Shown piece by piece: positions 16,804-25,799 of a DNA stretch of 64,000 bases. The notes below the pieces were generated by a model. It worked only from the letters and a program-made list of their open reading frames with translations, had not been told where the DNA came from and searched no databases. The DNA lies in NCBI RefSeq assembly GCF_009792795.1, contig NZ_VKHQ01000005.1, positions 353,529-417,528 of the forward strand, in the 5' to 3' direction. Every line of letters starts with the position of its first letter. Position 1 is the first letter of the stretch. Both the position numbers and the translations under genes were made by a program. The stretch is from Cognatiluteimonas profundi. Lineage in GTDB: Bacteria; Pseudomonadota; Gammaproteobacteria; Xanthomonadales; Xanthomonadaceae.

Positions 16804-17562
16804 TCAAAGGACCCCTCCATCGCGTCCGCTTCCGCGCCGGGCGGCAGCTGGATCGCGCGTGCCAAGCCGTCGATGCAGCAAGGCCAGCGCCAGCAGGCTG
16901 GTGCCGATGCCGACAGCCGCGATGGCGATGAGCCAGCCAGCCTGGCGGGCGATGAGGTTCTCACCGAGCAGCACCGTGCCGACCGCGTACGGCGCCTCCA
17001 CCAGTGCCAGAGCCAACACGTAGGTGCGAAAGCGGACACGCAGCGTGCCGAACAGGTAGCCGGGGATTTCAGACGGCAGCGCAAGCTGGATCAGCAGCGC
17101 GATCGGCAGGTCCACCTGCGACGGCAGCCGCTGGAGGTAGTAGTCGGTGACCCGCGCCGATGCGACGCTGCGAATCAGTGGCCGGCCGACATAGCGGCCA
17201 AGGCCGTAGGCACTGGCGCCGCCGAGCAGCCACCCGAGCCACAGCAGCAGGATCGTCAGCACCGGACCCCAGGTGACCAGCGCAACCGGCATCAGCAGCG
17301 CGCTGGAGAAAAACGCGAGCATCGCCGACAACGCCGACAACACCACGAACAACACACCGCCCCACAGCGGATGCGCTTGGATCACCGGCTTGGCCGCGGC
17401 CAACAGCTGCTGCAATCCGGCGTACAGCCAGTCCACCGACAGCAGCATCGCCAGCAGCGCGCAGACCAGCAGCAAGCCAAGCGCGCGCCGCCAGTTGGAC
17501 GAGGCGAGGTCGCCGCCTGGCGATGGCGCCCCTGCTGCGCCGGGTGTCGGGAGTTGGCTCAT
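16804..17562 (-). CDS. TVP38/TMEM64-type (VTT/DedA-like) membrane protein
   Basis: A 252-residue protein with about six hydrophobic segments. The VTT core is visible as FFSSALLMPVALVTWGPVL, LLGGASAYGLGRYVGR and ALPSEIPGYLFGTLRVRF. Members are polytopic envelope proteins proposed to act in lipid transport or membrane homeostasis. It is the last gene of an osmC-ACT-VTT operon; its start (ATG 17560-17562) is 10 bp after the ACT gene. Confidence 0.85.
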   Translation of the reverse strand: MSQLPTPGAAGAPSPGGDLASSNWRRALGLLLVCALLAMLLSVDWLYAGLQQLLAAAKPVIQAHPLWGGVLFVVLSALSAMLAFFSSALLMPVALVTWGPVLTILLLWLGWLLGGASAYGLGRYVGRPLIRSVASARVTDYYLQRLPSQVDLPIALLIQLALPSEIPGYLFGTLRVRFRTYVLALALVEAPYAVGTVLLGENLIARQAGWLIAIAAVGIGTSLLALALLHRRLGTRDPAAARRGSGRDGGVL

Positions 17563-17572
17563 CCTGGCTGCG

Positions 17573-17971
17573 TCACGCGGATGCCTGCGACCACGCCTCG
17601 GAGACGGCGCGGCCAGCGATGACATCGTCGACGACCAGGACCAGCTGGTTGTCATGGTCGCTGTACAGCACTTCGATGTTGACTCCCGCCTCCGCCATCC
17701 GCCGGCATAGCAGGCCCAGTTGCCCCGGCATGTCCTGGCGCAGTCGCTGGACCAGCACGTCGCGCGATGCGAGCAGCGCGATGCCGGCAGCCGCGAGCGC
17801 CTGGCGCGCCGGCGCTTCGTCGTGGTCCGCGACCAGGAAATGCGCGCGGCCCTTGCCGTCGACGACCCAGGCACCCCCACCCTCGACACTCACGCCGGCG
17901 CGGCCCAGCGCGTCGCCCATCGCAGCCAGGGTTCCGGGCAGGTCGTCGAGCAGGATGGCAAGGTCTTTCAT
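17573..17971 (-). CDS. Tandem ACT-domain protein
   Basis: A 132-residue soluble protein formed by two ACT-like halves: MKDLAILLDDLPGTLAAMGDAL and, near residue 70, RQDMPGQLGLLCRRMAEAG (both with the PG-L ligand-loop signature). ACT domains bind amino acids or related small molecules and regulate enzymes or transcription. Its ATG overlaps the osmC-like stop in ATGA (17968-17971 on the minus strand), so the two are translationally coupled. Confidence 0.85.
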   Translation of the reverse strand: MKDLAILLDDLPGTLAAMGDALGRAGVSVEGGGAWVVDGKGRAHFLVADHDEAPARQALAAAGIALLASRDVLVQRLRQDMPGQLGLLCRRMAEAGVNIEVLYSDHDNQLVLVVDDVIAGRAVSEAWSQASA

Positions 17972-18486
17972 CGCGCCATCTCCGCACCTGATGCCGCGCT
18001 CGACGTCGGGACGTCGCCGGCCACCACCGTTGCCTCGTGCGTGATCGGGAAATTGCACGAACTGGCGATGAAGCACAGTGCGTGCGCCTTCTCGTGCAAG
18101 GCCATCGCACGCTCGACCTGGGCGGCATCCTCGACCACGACGTGCGGATGCAGCGTCGCCGACACGAACCGGCCACCGCCGTCGGCCGTGGTCTGCATGA
18201 CGGCTTCGGCCCGGTCGCTGTAAGCCAGCACGCTGATGCGATGGCGTGCGCACAGCGCCAGATAGGACAACAGGTGGCAGCTGGTGATGGACGCCAGCAG
18301 CAGGTCTTCCGGATTGTGACGGGTCGGGTCGCCGCGAAACAGCGGATCCGCCGAACCGTGCAGCTCCGGCTTGCCCGGCATCCGCACCGAATAGTCGCGA
18401 GCGTAGGCGTCATACCGGGAGGTACCCGCTCCCAGGTTGCCGGTCCAATCGAGCTCGGCGTGGTATCGATGCGTGTGCTGGCCCAT
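17968..18486 (-). CDS. OsmC/Ohr-family protein
   Basis: A 172-residue cytoplasmic protein of the OsmC fold, which typically reduces organic hydroperoxides with a two-cysteine site. Both cysteines are present: ITSCHLLSYL on the long helix and ASSCNFPITHEA near the C-terminus. NPEDLLLASI is the usual entry to the central helix. ATG 18484-18486 is selected because AAGGA lies 6 nt upstream; a 9-residue extension is less likely. It is the first gene of the osmC-ACT-VTT operon. Confidence 0.88.
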   Translation of the reverse strand: MGQHTHRYHAELDWTGNLGAGTSRYDAYARDYSVRMPGKPELHGSADPLFRGDPTRHNPEDLLLASITSCHLLSYLALCARHRISVLAYSDRAEAVMQTTADGGGRFVSATLHPHVVVEDAAQVERAMALHEKAHALCFIASSCNFPITHEATVVAGDVPTSSAASGAEMAR

Positions 18487-18552
18487 GCGGAATTCCTTGG
18501 ATGCGGGTGCCATAGTTTGCGCCCGCCGGCGGCCTGGTCGGCTGGCTGCCGC

Positions 18553-18987
18553 TCAACGCCGGTCCAGCGTCACCCGCAACACCGGCACCGTGGTGACGTC
18601 GTCGACGCCCTTGAATCCGGCGATGCGCTCGCGCAGGTCGGCAAGCACCGTCGGCGTGTCGGCGCGCACCAGCACCAGCAGGTCGGTTTCGCCGGCGACG
18701 CTGTGGCACAGCTGCACGGCGGGCAGGTCGGCGAGCAGCGGCATCACGTCGTCGCAGCTGAAGCCGTCGGCGTAACGCAGGAACAACCACGCCTGCAGGG
18801 GATCGCCGCCCTGCCCCAGGCGCACCGTGTATTGCGCGATCACGCCGGAATCCTCCAGCCGCTGCACGCGTTCCTGCACCGTGCTGCGCGACAGCCCCAC
18901 CGCCTTGGCCAGCGCGACCGTCGACAGGCGCGCGTTGTCCTGCAGTAATGCGATCAGTGTGCGGTCGGTGGCATCGAGGGTCTTCAT
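18553..18987 (-). CDS. Lrp/AsnC family transcriptional regulator
   Basis: A 144-residue DNA-binding protein. The N-terminal HTH_AsnC (LDATDRTLIALLQDNARLS; GLSRSTVQERVQRLEDSGVI) precedes a C-terminal RAM/AsnC ligand domain (about residues 65-144). It is divergent from the isochorismatase-like gene across 112 bp and upstream of the osmC operon on the same strand. It may regulate either; the effector, probably an amino acid, is unknown. Confidence 0.92.
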   Translation of the reverse strand: MKTLDATDRTLIALLQDNARLSTVALAKAVGLSRSTVQERVQRLEDSGVIAQYTVRLGQGGDPLQAWLFLRYADGFSCDDVMPLLADLPAVQLCHSVAGETDLLVLVRADTPTVLADLRERIAGFKGVDDVTTVPVLRVTLDRR

Positions 18988-19099
18988 CGTCGCGGCATTC
19001 CTTCCGGCACAGTGGCGGCGCGCCCGTCATTCTGCCGGGTTGAGACCGGCGCACGCGAGCGCGCATCGTGGCGGCCCCTGATGAGCAGGACCACGAGCC

Positions 19100-19657
19100 A
19101 TGACCCTGGACTTCGACGCGCGCACCGCCCTGATCCCGATCGACGTGCAGCAGGGCTTCGACCTGCCAGCCAGCAGCAATCCCGCGATGGAAGCCAACGG
19201 CCTGCGCCTGCTGTCCGCGTGGCGCGCAGCGGGCCTGCCGCTGATCCACGTGCGCCACGACTCGGTGAAGCCCGGCTCGCCATTCACGCCGGGACAGCCT
19301 GGAAACACCCTGCGTCCCGGCTTCGAACCCGTGCGCAGGGAACCGCTGGTGACCAAGTCGGTCAACGCCGCCTTCATCGGCACCGACCTGGACCTGCGCC
19401 TGCGCCGGCTCGGCGTCGAGCGGGTGGTGCTGTTCGGACTGACGACCGACATGTGCGTGTCGACCACCGCGCGCGTGGCCGCCAACCTCGGCTATCGCAC
19501 CGTGGTGGTGGGCGATGCGACCGCATGCTTCGACCTGGTCGATGCGGAAGGCCGATCGATCCGGGCAGCGGAGCTGCATCGCGCGCACCTGGCGACATTG
19601 CACGTGGAGTTCGCGACGGTGGTGACCACCGATGCGGTGCTGGCCGCGCTGGCCTGA
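19100..19657 (+). CDS. Isochorismatase-family cysteine hydrolase
   Basis: A 185-residue cytoplasmic enzyme. The catalytic triad is visible: Asp15 (LIPIDVQQGF), Lys86 (PLVTKSVNAAF) and Cys119 (LTTDMCVSTTARVA). The family hydrolyses isochorismate, nicotinamide or other amides; the substrate cannot be told from sequence. The start at 19100 (ATG) follows a GAGC region and faces the Lrp-type regulator, its most likely controller. Confidence 0.9.
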   Translation: MTLDFDARTALIPIDVQQGFDLPASSNPAMEANGLRLLSAWRAAGLPLIHVRHDSVKPGSPFTPGQPGNTLRPGFEPVRREPLVTKSVNAAFIGTDLDLRLRRLGVERVVLFGLTTDMCVSTTARVAANLGYRTVVVGDATACFDLVDAEGRSIRAAELHRAHLATLHVEFATVVTTDAVLAALA

Positions 19658-19795
19658 CGTCATCGCGAATGGGATTTGCCGCGTGTGACGCCACGACAGC
19701 GCTGTTTCCACCGTGAAGCTGTCGTTGTTGCACGATCGCTACCATGGGTCCTGCGTTGCGGCTCGACGCATCCTCCGCTGCCGGATCCGATCCCG

Positions 19796-20961
19796 TTGAA
19801 ATTCCTGGACAGACTGCTTGCACGCGCCAACCGGCGCGGTTCCGGCCATGAACCGCCGCGGCGCGCGCGCGACACCGCGTCGATCACCGACACCATCGAT
19901 CGCGCGCTCGCGTCGGCGGGGCTGGATGCGCAGGCGGGACCCGCGGCGGCGGTGCGCGCGACCATCGATCGCGCCTTCGCGCAGGCCGGTTTGACGAACA
20001 CGCAGGCGGAGACCGCGGTGGATCGCCGCCCTGCTGGCGCATCGGCATCGGCATCGGAATCGGCACCGGTGCCGGCGGATGCAGGCACGTTCGTCAGCCG
20101 CTCCTTCAGCAACGAGGCTGGCACCCGCGACTACAAACTGTATGTGCCCGGCGGCTACGACGCGGCAGGCGCGCCGATGCCACTGGTCGTGATGCTGCAC
20201 GGCTGCACGCAATCGCCGGACGACTTCGCCGCCGGCACGCGCATGAATGCGTTGCCGAGACCCAGGGATTCCTGGTCGCGTATCCGGCGCAGGCAGCCAG
20301 GGCCAATGGCTCGAAGTGCTGGAACTGGTTCCGCGCCGAGGACCAGGCGCATGGTCGCGGCGAACCCGCGCTCATCGCCGGCATCACGCGCCAGGTCACT
20401 GCGGACTACCGCATCGACCCGCGCCGCATCTTCGTCGCCGGCTTGTCGGCGGGCGCCGCCATGGCGGTGATCCTGGGCGAACGCTATCCGGACGTGTTCG
20501 CGGCGGTCGGCGCGCATTCCGGCCTGCCGTTCGGCGCCGCGCATGACGTGGCGTCCGCGTTCACCGCGATGAAGGGCGGAGCGGTGCCGACGGCCTCGCG
20601 CGACACGCACGGGCGATCCGGCGCCGCGGTGCCGACGATCGTCTTCCATGGCGACGCCGACCATACCGTCGCGGCGAGCAACGGCGCAGCGATCGTCCGT
20701 GATGCCACCCAGGCGGATCTGGTGGCACTGCATGCGACGTCACGGCGCGATGCGATACCGGGTGGCCGCGCGTTCACCCACGACAGCTTCGCCGACGCAT
20801 CGGGTCGAACGCACGCCGAGCATTGGCGCCTGCACGGGGCGGGCCACGCCTGGAGCGGCGGCAGTCCGCAGGGGACCTACACCGATCCGACCGGACCGGA
20901 TGCGTCGTCGGAGATGCTGCGGTTCTTCCTGCAGCACGCGGTTGCGCCACGGCACGCGTAG
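19796..20961 (+). pseudogene. PHB depolymerase-family esterase with a single-base frameshift
   Basis: The reading frame encodes an alpha/beta hydrolase of the PHB depolymerase/feruloyl esterase type. The first part (TTG start at 19796 giving [14 protein letters not shown]) runs to [30 protein letters not shown] and RMNAL. At about 20254/20255 one base, probably G, is missing. The +1 phase then continues without a stop: [18 protein letters not shown], the nucleophile [11 protein letters not shown], acid FHGDADHTV and His HGAGHAWSGG, ending at 20961. Either the gene is recently broken or the base was lost in sequencing. The intact product would be about 388 residues. A longer ATG start at 19676 is possible. 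Confidence 0.85.
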
Positions 20962-21048
20962 GCGCGCCACTCGACCGCCGCTGGCCCATCGCCGCGGCCG
21001 TTCGCGTAGCTAGGCCATGCCAGAGCGGAAATCGCGCGAGACCATCCG

Positions 21049-21681
21049 ATGAACACACGCACCAGGCGACTGTGCGGCTGCCTGCTCCTTTCCAGCGTCC
21101 TGATCGCAGGTGCAACGATGGCCGCCGAAGAGCCCGCATTCAGGCGCGTTTCGCAGGACGGCGCGTTCTCGGTGCGCGACTACCCCGCGCTGGTCGTTGC
21201 CGAAGTGACGGTGCCCGGCGACCAGGATGCGGCGGTGCGTGCCGGGTTCCGCTTGCTGGCCGGTTACATCTTCGGCGGCAACGTGCCGAAGCAGCGCATC
21301 CCCATGACCGCGCCGGTGACGCAGGCGCCGGCATCGCCGGGCGAACGGATTGCGATGACCGCACCGGTGACACAAGCCGAGGGTGCTGGCGCGTGGACCG
21401 TGCGCTTCACGATGCCCGCCGGGTATTCATTGCAGACCCTGCCGCGACCCGACGATGCCCGCGTGCGGCTGCAGGCGCTGCCGCCGACGCGGATGGCCGT
21501 CGTGCGGTTCTCCGGTCGCGCACGCGCAACGGACGTCGAACGCAGGACCGCGTTGTTGCGCCAGTACATGGCGACGCACGGCTTGAATGCCGCCGGACCG
21601 CCCACGCTGGCGCGTTACAACCCGCCGTGGACGCCGTGGTTCATCCGGCGCAACGAAGTGATGATCCCGCTGCAGCCATAG
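21049..21681 (+). CDS. SOUL-family heme-binding protein (exported)
   Basis: A 210-residue protein with a signal peptide (CLLLSSVLIAGATMAAEE). The SOUL/HBP fold motifs are present: FSVRDYPALVVAEV, GYIFGGNVPKQRIPMTAPVT with a second IAMTAPVTQ, and the closing RYNPPWTPWFIRRNEVMI. Bacterial members bind heme or porphyrin; an exported form suggests a periplasmic carrier or scavenger. It is a monocistronic-looking gene between the esterase and the MBL protein. Confidence 0.92.
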   Translation: MNTRTRRLCGCLLLSSVLIAGATMAAEEPAFRRVSQDGAFSVRDYPALVVAEVTVPGDQDAAVRAGFRLLAGYIFGGNVPKQRIPMTAPVTQAPASPGERIAMTAPVTQAEGAGAWTVRFTMPAGYSLQTLPRPDDARVRLQALPPTRMAVVRFSGRARATDVERRTALLRQYMATHGLNAAGPPTLARYNPPWTPWFIRRNEVMIPLQP

Positions 21682-21792
21682 CCAGCCCGGGATCATCCGG
21701 GCGACGTGCGTCTTCCCGGCGGCGTGTCCGACCGCCCGCGCCATTCTCGTACATGTCAACGCACACAGGCCACGGCGCGCGAAGGGATACCC

Positions 21793-22524
21793 ATGACCGT
21801 CACCAACACGCAATCCGGCACCAACGTCCACGAGGTCGCCGAGGGAATCTTCCGCATCAGCACGCCGACGCTGCTGCCGGGGGACGCCGGCAGCTTCTCC
21901 TTCAACCAGTACCTGATCGTCGACGACGAGCCGCTGCTGTTCCATGCAGGGCTGCGCCAGCTGTTCCCGCTGGTGCGCGAGGCCGTGTCGCACGTGATGC
22001 CGGTCGAGCGGCTGCGGCATGTCGCGTTCTCGCATGTGGAGGCGGACGAATGCGGAGCGCTCAACGACTGGCTCGCCGCGGCGCCGCAGGCCACGCCCCT
22101 GTGCGGCACGGTTGCGGCCATGGTGTCGATCGGCGACCTCGCCGACCGCCCGCCACGGGCATTGGCCGATGGCGAAGTCGTCGCGCTTGGGCGCCATCGC
22201 CTGCAGTGGCTCGATGCGCCACACCTGCCGCATGCCTGGGAATGCGGCTTCATGCTGGAACAGCACACCGGCACGCTGCTGTGCGGCGACCTGTTCACCC
22301 AGCCCGGTGACGGCCGCACCGCACTGACCGAATCCGACATCCTCGGCCCGAGCGAAGCCTTCCGCCACGCGATGGATTATTTCTCGCACACGACATACGC
22401 CGACGCGCTGCTGGAGAAGCTGGCGAACACCCGCCCGACCACGCTGGCCTGCATGCACGGCAGCGCCTGGCGCGGCGATGGCGGGGCGCTGCTGCGCGCC
22501 TTGGCGGTGGAACTGGCGCAGTGA
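21793..22524 (+). CDS. MBL-fold protein with a flavodiiron-type (HxExD) metal site
   Basis: A 243-residue soluble metallo-beta-lactamase-fold protein. The metal motif is SHVEADECG (H-x-E-x-D), characteristic of the diiron ODP/FprA branch rather than the zinc HxHxDH enzymes. Further ligands may lie in ECGFMLEQHTGTLLCGDLF and ACMHGSAW. No flavodoxin domain is fused, so it resembles stand-alone ODP proteins that bind or reduce O2. ATG 21793 has AAGGGA just upstream, which rejects the longer extension. Confidence 0.88.
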   Translation: MTVTNTQSGTNVHEVAEGIFRISTPTLLPGDAGSFSFNQYLIVDDEPLLFHAGLRQLFPLVREAVSHVMPVERLRHVAFSHVEADECGALNDWLAAAPQATPLCGTVAAMVSIGDLADRPPRALADGEVVALGRHRLQWLDAPHLPHAWECGFMLEQHTGTLLCGDLFTQPGDGRTALTESDILGPSEAFRHAMDYFSHTTYADALLEKLANTRPTTLACMHGSAWRGDGGALLRALAVELAQ

Positions 22525-22644
22525 GCCCTGTTGCCGGCAACGCGGTCGCGTGGACGCACGCGGAATGAAAACATCGCTTCCGACCACGCGGCGATCGGAA
22601 GCGGCGGTCGGTCGCGAACCGCCCCACGCCCACGACGGATAAGC

Positions 22645-22668
22645 CGCAGGGCGGGTTTCAACCAGCCT
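22645..22668. repeat. Degenerate GCAGGGCGGGTTTCAACC palindrome
   Basis: A degenerate copy of the palindromic element found three times at 59.1-59.5 kb, lying in the gap before the yceH-like gene. One arm is imperfect (AACCAGCC). Confidence 0.5.
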
Positions 22669-22761
22669 TGCGCGAGTGCAAGCGGCATGATCGCGCGCAG
22701 TCGCCGGGTGCGTGGCAGGCATCGGGAGCTATGCTGGTGGCCCCGCAATACGAAGCGCCCC

Positions 22762-23400
22762 ATGACAGACGACTCTGCAGTGCCGGTGCTCGGTGCCGCC
22801 GAAGCGCGCGTGCTCGGCTGCCTGATCGAGAAGGAAGCCACCACGCCCGACGCTTACCCGCTGACGATCAATGCCGCGCACGTCGCCGCCAACCAGAAGA
22901 CCGCGCGCGAGCCGGTGATGGCCCTGGACCCGGGCGACGTGCATCACGCCCTGCGCCAGCTGGAAGCCAGGCGCCTGGCCAAGCAGGGGTTCTCCTCGCG
23001 CGCCGAGCGCTACGAACATCGCACCGGCGCCTTTTTCAGCCTGCCGCAGCCGCAGGTCGCGTTGCTTGGATTGCTGCTGTTGCGTGGCGCACAGACCGTG
23101 CATGAGTTGTACGCACGCAGCGAGCGGCTGGCGAAATTCAATGATGCCGATGACGTGCGCCATCACCTCGAACGCCTGGTCCAGCGCCAACCGGCGCTGA
23201 TCGTGCGGATTCCGCGCGGCCCCGGCCAGCGCGAGGACCGCTACGCGCACCTGCTTTGCGGCCCGGTCGATGTGGAGGCGATCTCCGAACGCGTGGGCCA
23301 GCGCAGCGAGCCCGAACCGTCAGCACTGGAAGCACGCGTGGCCGCACTGGAAAGCGAAATGGCGGATATCCGCGAGAAGCTCGCGGCACTGGGTGGATAG
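22762..23400 (+). CDS. yceH: YceH family protein (DUF480)
   Basis: A 212-residue protein of two winged-helix-like domains. Signature segments are [22 protein letters not shown] (residues 14-35) and [10 protein letters not shown], then [19 protein letters not shown] for the second domain and a C-terminal coiled coil ([19 protein letters not shown]). DUF480 proteins are widespread in Proteobacteria with poorly defined function. The ATG at 22762 starts right before the conserved domain; the in-frame extension from 22531 is unsupported. Confidence 0.92.
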   Translation: MTDDSAVPVLGAAEARVLGCLIEKEATTPDAYPLTINAAHVAANQKTAREPVMALDPGDVHHALRQLEARRLAKQGFSSRAERYEHRTGAFFSLPQPQVALLGLLLLRGAQTVHELYARSERLAKFNDADDVRHHLERLVQRQPALIVRIPRGPGQREDRYAHLLCGPVDVEAISERVGQRSEPEPSALEARVAALESEMADIREKLAALGG

Positions 23401-23522
23401 ACCACCGCGCGTTCGTCGCGGTGATCAGCGGCCTGCGTCGCTGCGGCTCGGGAGGGCCGCCCTGCGGGCTCGCGATCCGTTCAAGCGAAAGGAATCCGAC
23501 CCCTGTTCTGCGTCGTTGTCTT

Positions 23523-24230
23523 CTAGCCGGGATACCGCCAGGGATTCACCCCGAACACCGGCGGGTGCATCGCAACCAACCCGATCCACAGCACGATCGC
23601 CAGCACGATCCGCCACGCCCCGATCTCGCCGAACACGAACCGGTTGCGGCGCTGCGCGATCGCAACGAACGGCAGGATCGACGTGACGCCGGCGAATGCG
23701 GCCCACTGCTGCGGTGCGCGCCTGGCGTACTTGGCATCCAGGCTGGGCATGCCGGCGATCGCGGTGACCAGGAAGGCGCCGGTGAAGATGACGCCACTGA
23801 GCGTGCCGATGACGATCAGGTGCGTCGCCGCCCATAGCGCGAAGGCCCACAGCATCGGATAGCGCGTCACCCGCAGCACGCCTTTCGCTGGCGTTTCGGA
23901 TTGCAGCGCGCGCGCGCCAGCGACCGAGGTCGGGTTGGGCGTGGTCAGCGCGCCGACCAGCAGCAGCACCGCCGGCAGCATCAACGCCATGCACAGCAGC
24001 GCCAGCCAGCCGGGCGCCTGCCACAGCACGCGGATCGGACCGGCCGCGCTCCAGGCACTGGCGAGCCAGACGATGGTGACGATGGACACCAGCGAGAACA
24101 CGGCACGAAAGCCGCGTTCGCCCAGCATCCGCACGATCGGCCCGCGCAACGATGTGCCGGCGATGCCGATGTGCACGAACACCCACACGATGGCAGCGGC
24201 GATCAGGGAGAAGACGAGTTGCGATGTCAT
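23523..24230 (-). CDS. NnrU family membrane protein
   Basis: A 235-residue integral membrane protein with about six helices. Family features are VFVHIGIAGTSLRGPIVRMLGERGFRAVFSLVS at the start and VTRYPMLWAFALWAATHL in the middle. NnrU is linked to nitrite/nitric oxide metabolism in denitrifiers, and its relatives (NnrU/isoprenylcysteine-like) are common in other bacteria. No denitrification genes are in view. It lies downstream of the amidohydrolase on the same strand, 88 bp away. Confidence 0.88.
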   Translation of the reverse strand: MTSQLVFSLIAAAIVWVFVHIGIAGTSLRGPIVRMLGERGFRAVFSLVSIVTIVWLASAWSAAGPIRVLWQAPGWLALLCMALMLPAVLLLVGALTTPNPTSVAGARALQSETPAKGVLRVTRYPMLWAFALWAATHLIVIGTLSGVIFTGAFLVTAIAGMPSLDAKYARRAPQQWAAFAGVTSILPFVAIAQRRNRFVFGEIGAWRIVLAIVLWIGLVAMHPPVFGVNPWRYPG

Positions 24231-24293
24231 GCGTGCTTCTCCTGCGTGGTGGGCGGGATGGCAGCAGCGCCACCATCCGCCTTCGGCACCTTC

Positions 24294-24309
24294 CCCCGCC
24301 TGCGGGGGA
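24294..24309. repeat. C/G-rich perfect hairpin between amidohydrolase and nnrU-like gene
   Basis: CCCCCGC and GCGGGGG form a tight stem at 24294-24309 in the gap between two same-strand genes. It lacks a T-tract on either strand. It may be a dispersed element or an mRNA-stabilising hairpin. Confidence 0.35.
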
Positions 24310-24318
24310 CGGGATGGA

Positions 24319-25653
24319 TCACAGGCTGTCGACCACCACCGCGCCCTGTTTCATCACCAGCACCGGCTTTTCGGTGGCGCGGATGTTCTCCAGCACGTTG
24401 CCCGGCACCGCGACCACGTCGGCGAACTTGCCGGCTTCCAGCGTGCCGGTCTCGCCATCGACGCCGAGCAGCTTCGCGGCGCCCTGGCTGCTGGTGAGCA
24501 GCGCATTGGCCGGTGACATCCCGAGGTCGACGTAGTCGCCGAATTCCTGTGCGTTGAGGCCGTGCGGAAAGACCGCGGCATCGGTGCCGAAGGCGATCGG
24601 CACGCCGATCCTGAGCGCGTTGCGGAACATCGCTTCGTGCGCGGCGCCGGCGGCGCGGGCCTTGGCGGCGATCTTCGGTGGATAGGTATCGGCCTTCTGC
24701 AGCACCCACAGCTGGGTCATGCGCGTCGGCACCAGGTACACGCCCTTGCTCTTCATCAGTTGCAACGTGGCGGGCTGGACGAAACTGCCGTGCTCGATGG
24801 AGTCGACCCCGGCCTCGACCGCGAGCTTCGCGGCGAGATCGCCGTGCGCATGCGCGGCGACCTTGCGGCCCCAGGTGTGCGCCTCGCCGATGATCGCGCG
24901 CAGTTCGTCGGGCGTGAGTTGCGGCACGTCGACCGGATCGGATTCGGACAGCACGCCGCCCGACGCGCAGATCTTGATGACGTCGGCGCCGTACTTCATC
25001 TGCAGGCGGGTCGCCTGGCGGCATTCCTCCGCGCCGTTGCAGACGCCCTCCATCGGGCCGGAGGGCATGACGCGGTTGGGCGGATATGGCGAGCTGTCGC
25101 AGTGGCCGCCGGTGGAACCGATGGCGTGACCGGCGACCAGCAGGCGCGGGCCCTCGGCCAGGCCGTCGTTGATCGCGTTGCGCAGCGACACGTCGACGAA
25201 GTCAGCGGCGCCGACGACACGCGCGGTGGTGAAGCCGGCCTCCAGCGTCACCTTGGCGTTGTGCGCGGCGTGGAAGGCCTGCTCGGCCGGGAAACGCAGC
25301 ATGGTGTTGTAGATGCCGGCGGCCCAGTCGTCGTCGTGGTCATCGGCGATGTGCACGTGCGCGTCGATGAAGCCGGGCAGCAGCGTGGCGTCACCCAGGT
25401 CGATGACGCGCGCGTTGGCCGGGATCGCGGCATTGGCGCCAACGCCGGTGATGCGCTGGCCCTGGACCACGACGACGCCCGGCTCGGTCAGGCGACCGGT
25501 CCTGCCGTCGAACAGATGCGCCGCCCTGAGCACGATGGCGGGCTGCGGCACGGGCTGGCGGGTCGGCGCCGGTGTCTGCGCCCGGCTGGCGACCCCCGAC
25601 AGCAGGCCCGCACACAGCAGCCCAGCGGACAACACGGTCATGCGACGCTTCAT
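24319..25653 (-). CDS. Exported amidohydrolase (imidazolonepropionase / Xaa-Pro dipeptidase-like)
   Basis: A 444-residue metallo-hydrolase with a signal peptide (MTVLSAGLLCAGLLSGVASRAQ). Metal-site motifs are DAHVHIADD (HxH), KICASGGVLSE (probable bridging Lys), AHAHGD, DSIEHGSF and FGTDAAVFPHG (Asp). It belongs to the amidohydrolase superfamily clan that includes prolidase-like peptidases and imidazolonepropionase; the substrate is not fixed. ATG 25651-25653 is chosen at the signal peptide, with GGGG upstream. Confidence 0.9.
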   Translation of the reverse strand: MKRRMTVLSAGLLCAGLLSGVASRAQTPAPTRQPVPQPAIVLRAAHLFDGRTGRLTEPGVVVVQGQRITGVGANAAIPANARVIDLGDATLLPGFIDAHVHIADDHDDDWAAGIYNTMLRFPAEQAFHAAHNAKVTLEAGFTTARVVGAADFVDVSLRNAINDGLAEGPRLLVAGHAIGSTGGHCDSSPYPPNRVMPSGPMEGVCNGAEECRQATRLQMKYGADVIKICASGGVLSESDPVDVPQLTPDELRAIIGEAHTWGRKVAAHAHGDLAAKLAVEAGVDSIEHGSFVQPATLQLMKSKGVYLVPTRMTQLWVLQKADTYPPKIAAKARAAGAAHEAMFRNALRIGVPIAFGTDAAVFPHGLNAQEFGDYVDLGMSPANALLTSSQGAAKLLGVDGETGTLEAGKFADVVAVPGNVLENIRATEKPVLVMKQGAVVVDSL

Positions 25654-25799
25654 GCGATTCCCCAATCGGATGTGGTCGGGCGAGTGTAGGCGATGCCGCG
25701 GCCGGGCCGCCGGCGGTGCGGTCATCGCGCCATCACCCGGCGCGGGCGACGCTGAGTCGCCGTATGCTGCCCCCATTCACCTGACAGGATCTTCCCGCA

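Noticed and set aside
23485..23510. A copy of the CTCTGACCCC element near 23.5 kb
   Set aside because: Only ATCCGACCCCTGTTCTG is shared with the 59.6-kb copy; the first half differs, so it is a weak match and not listed as a repeat.
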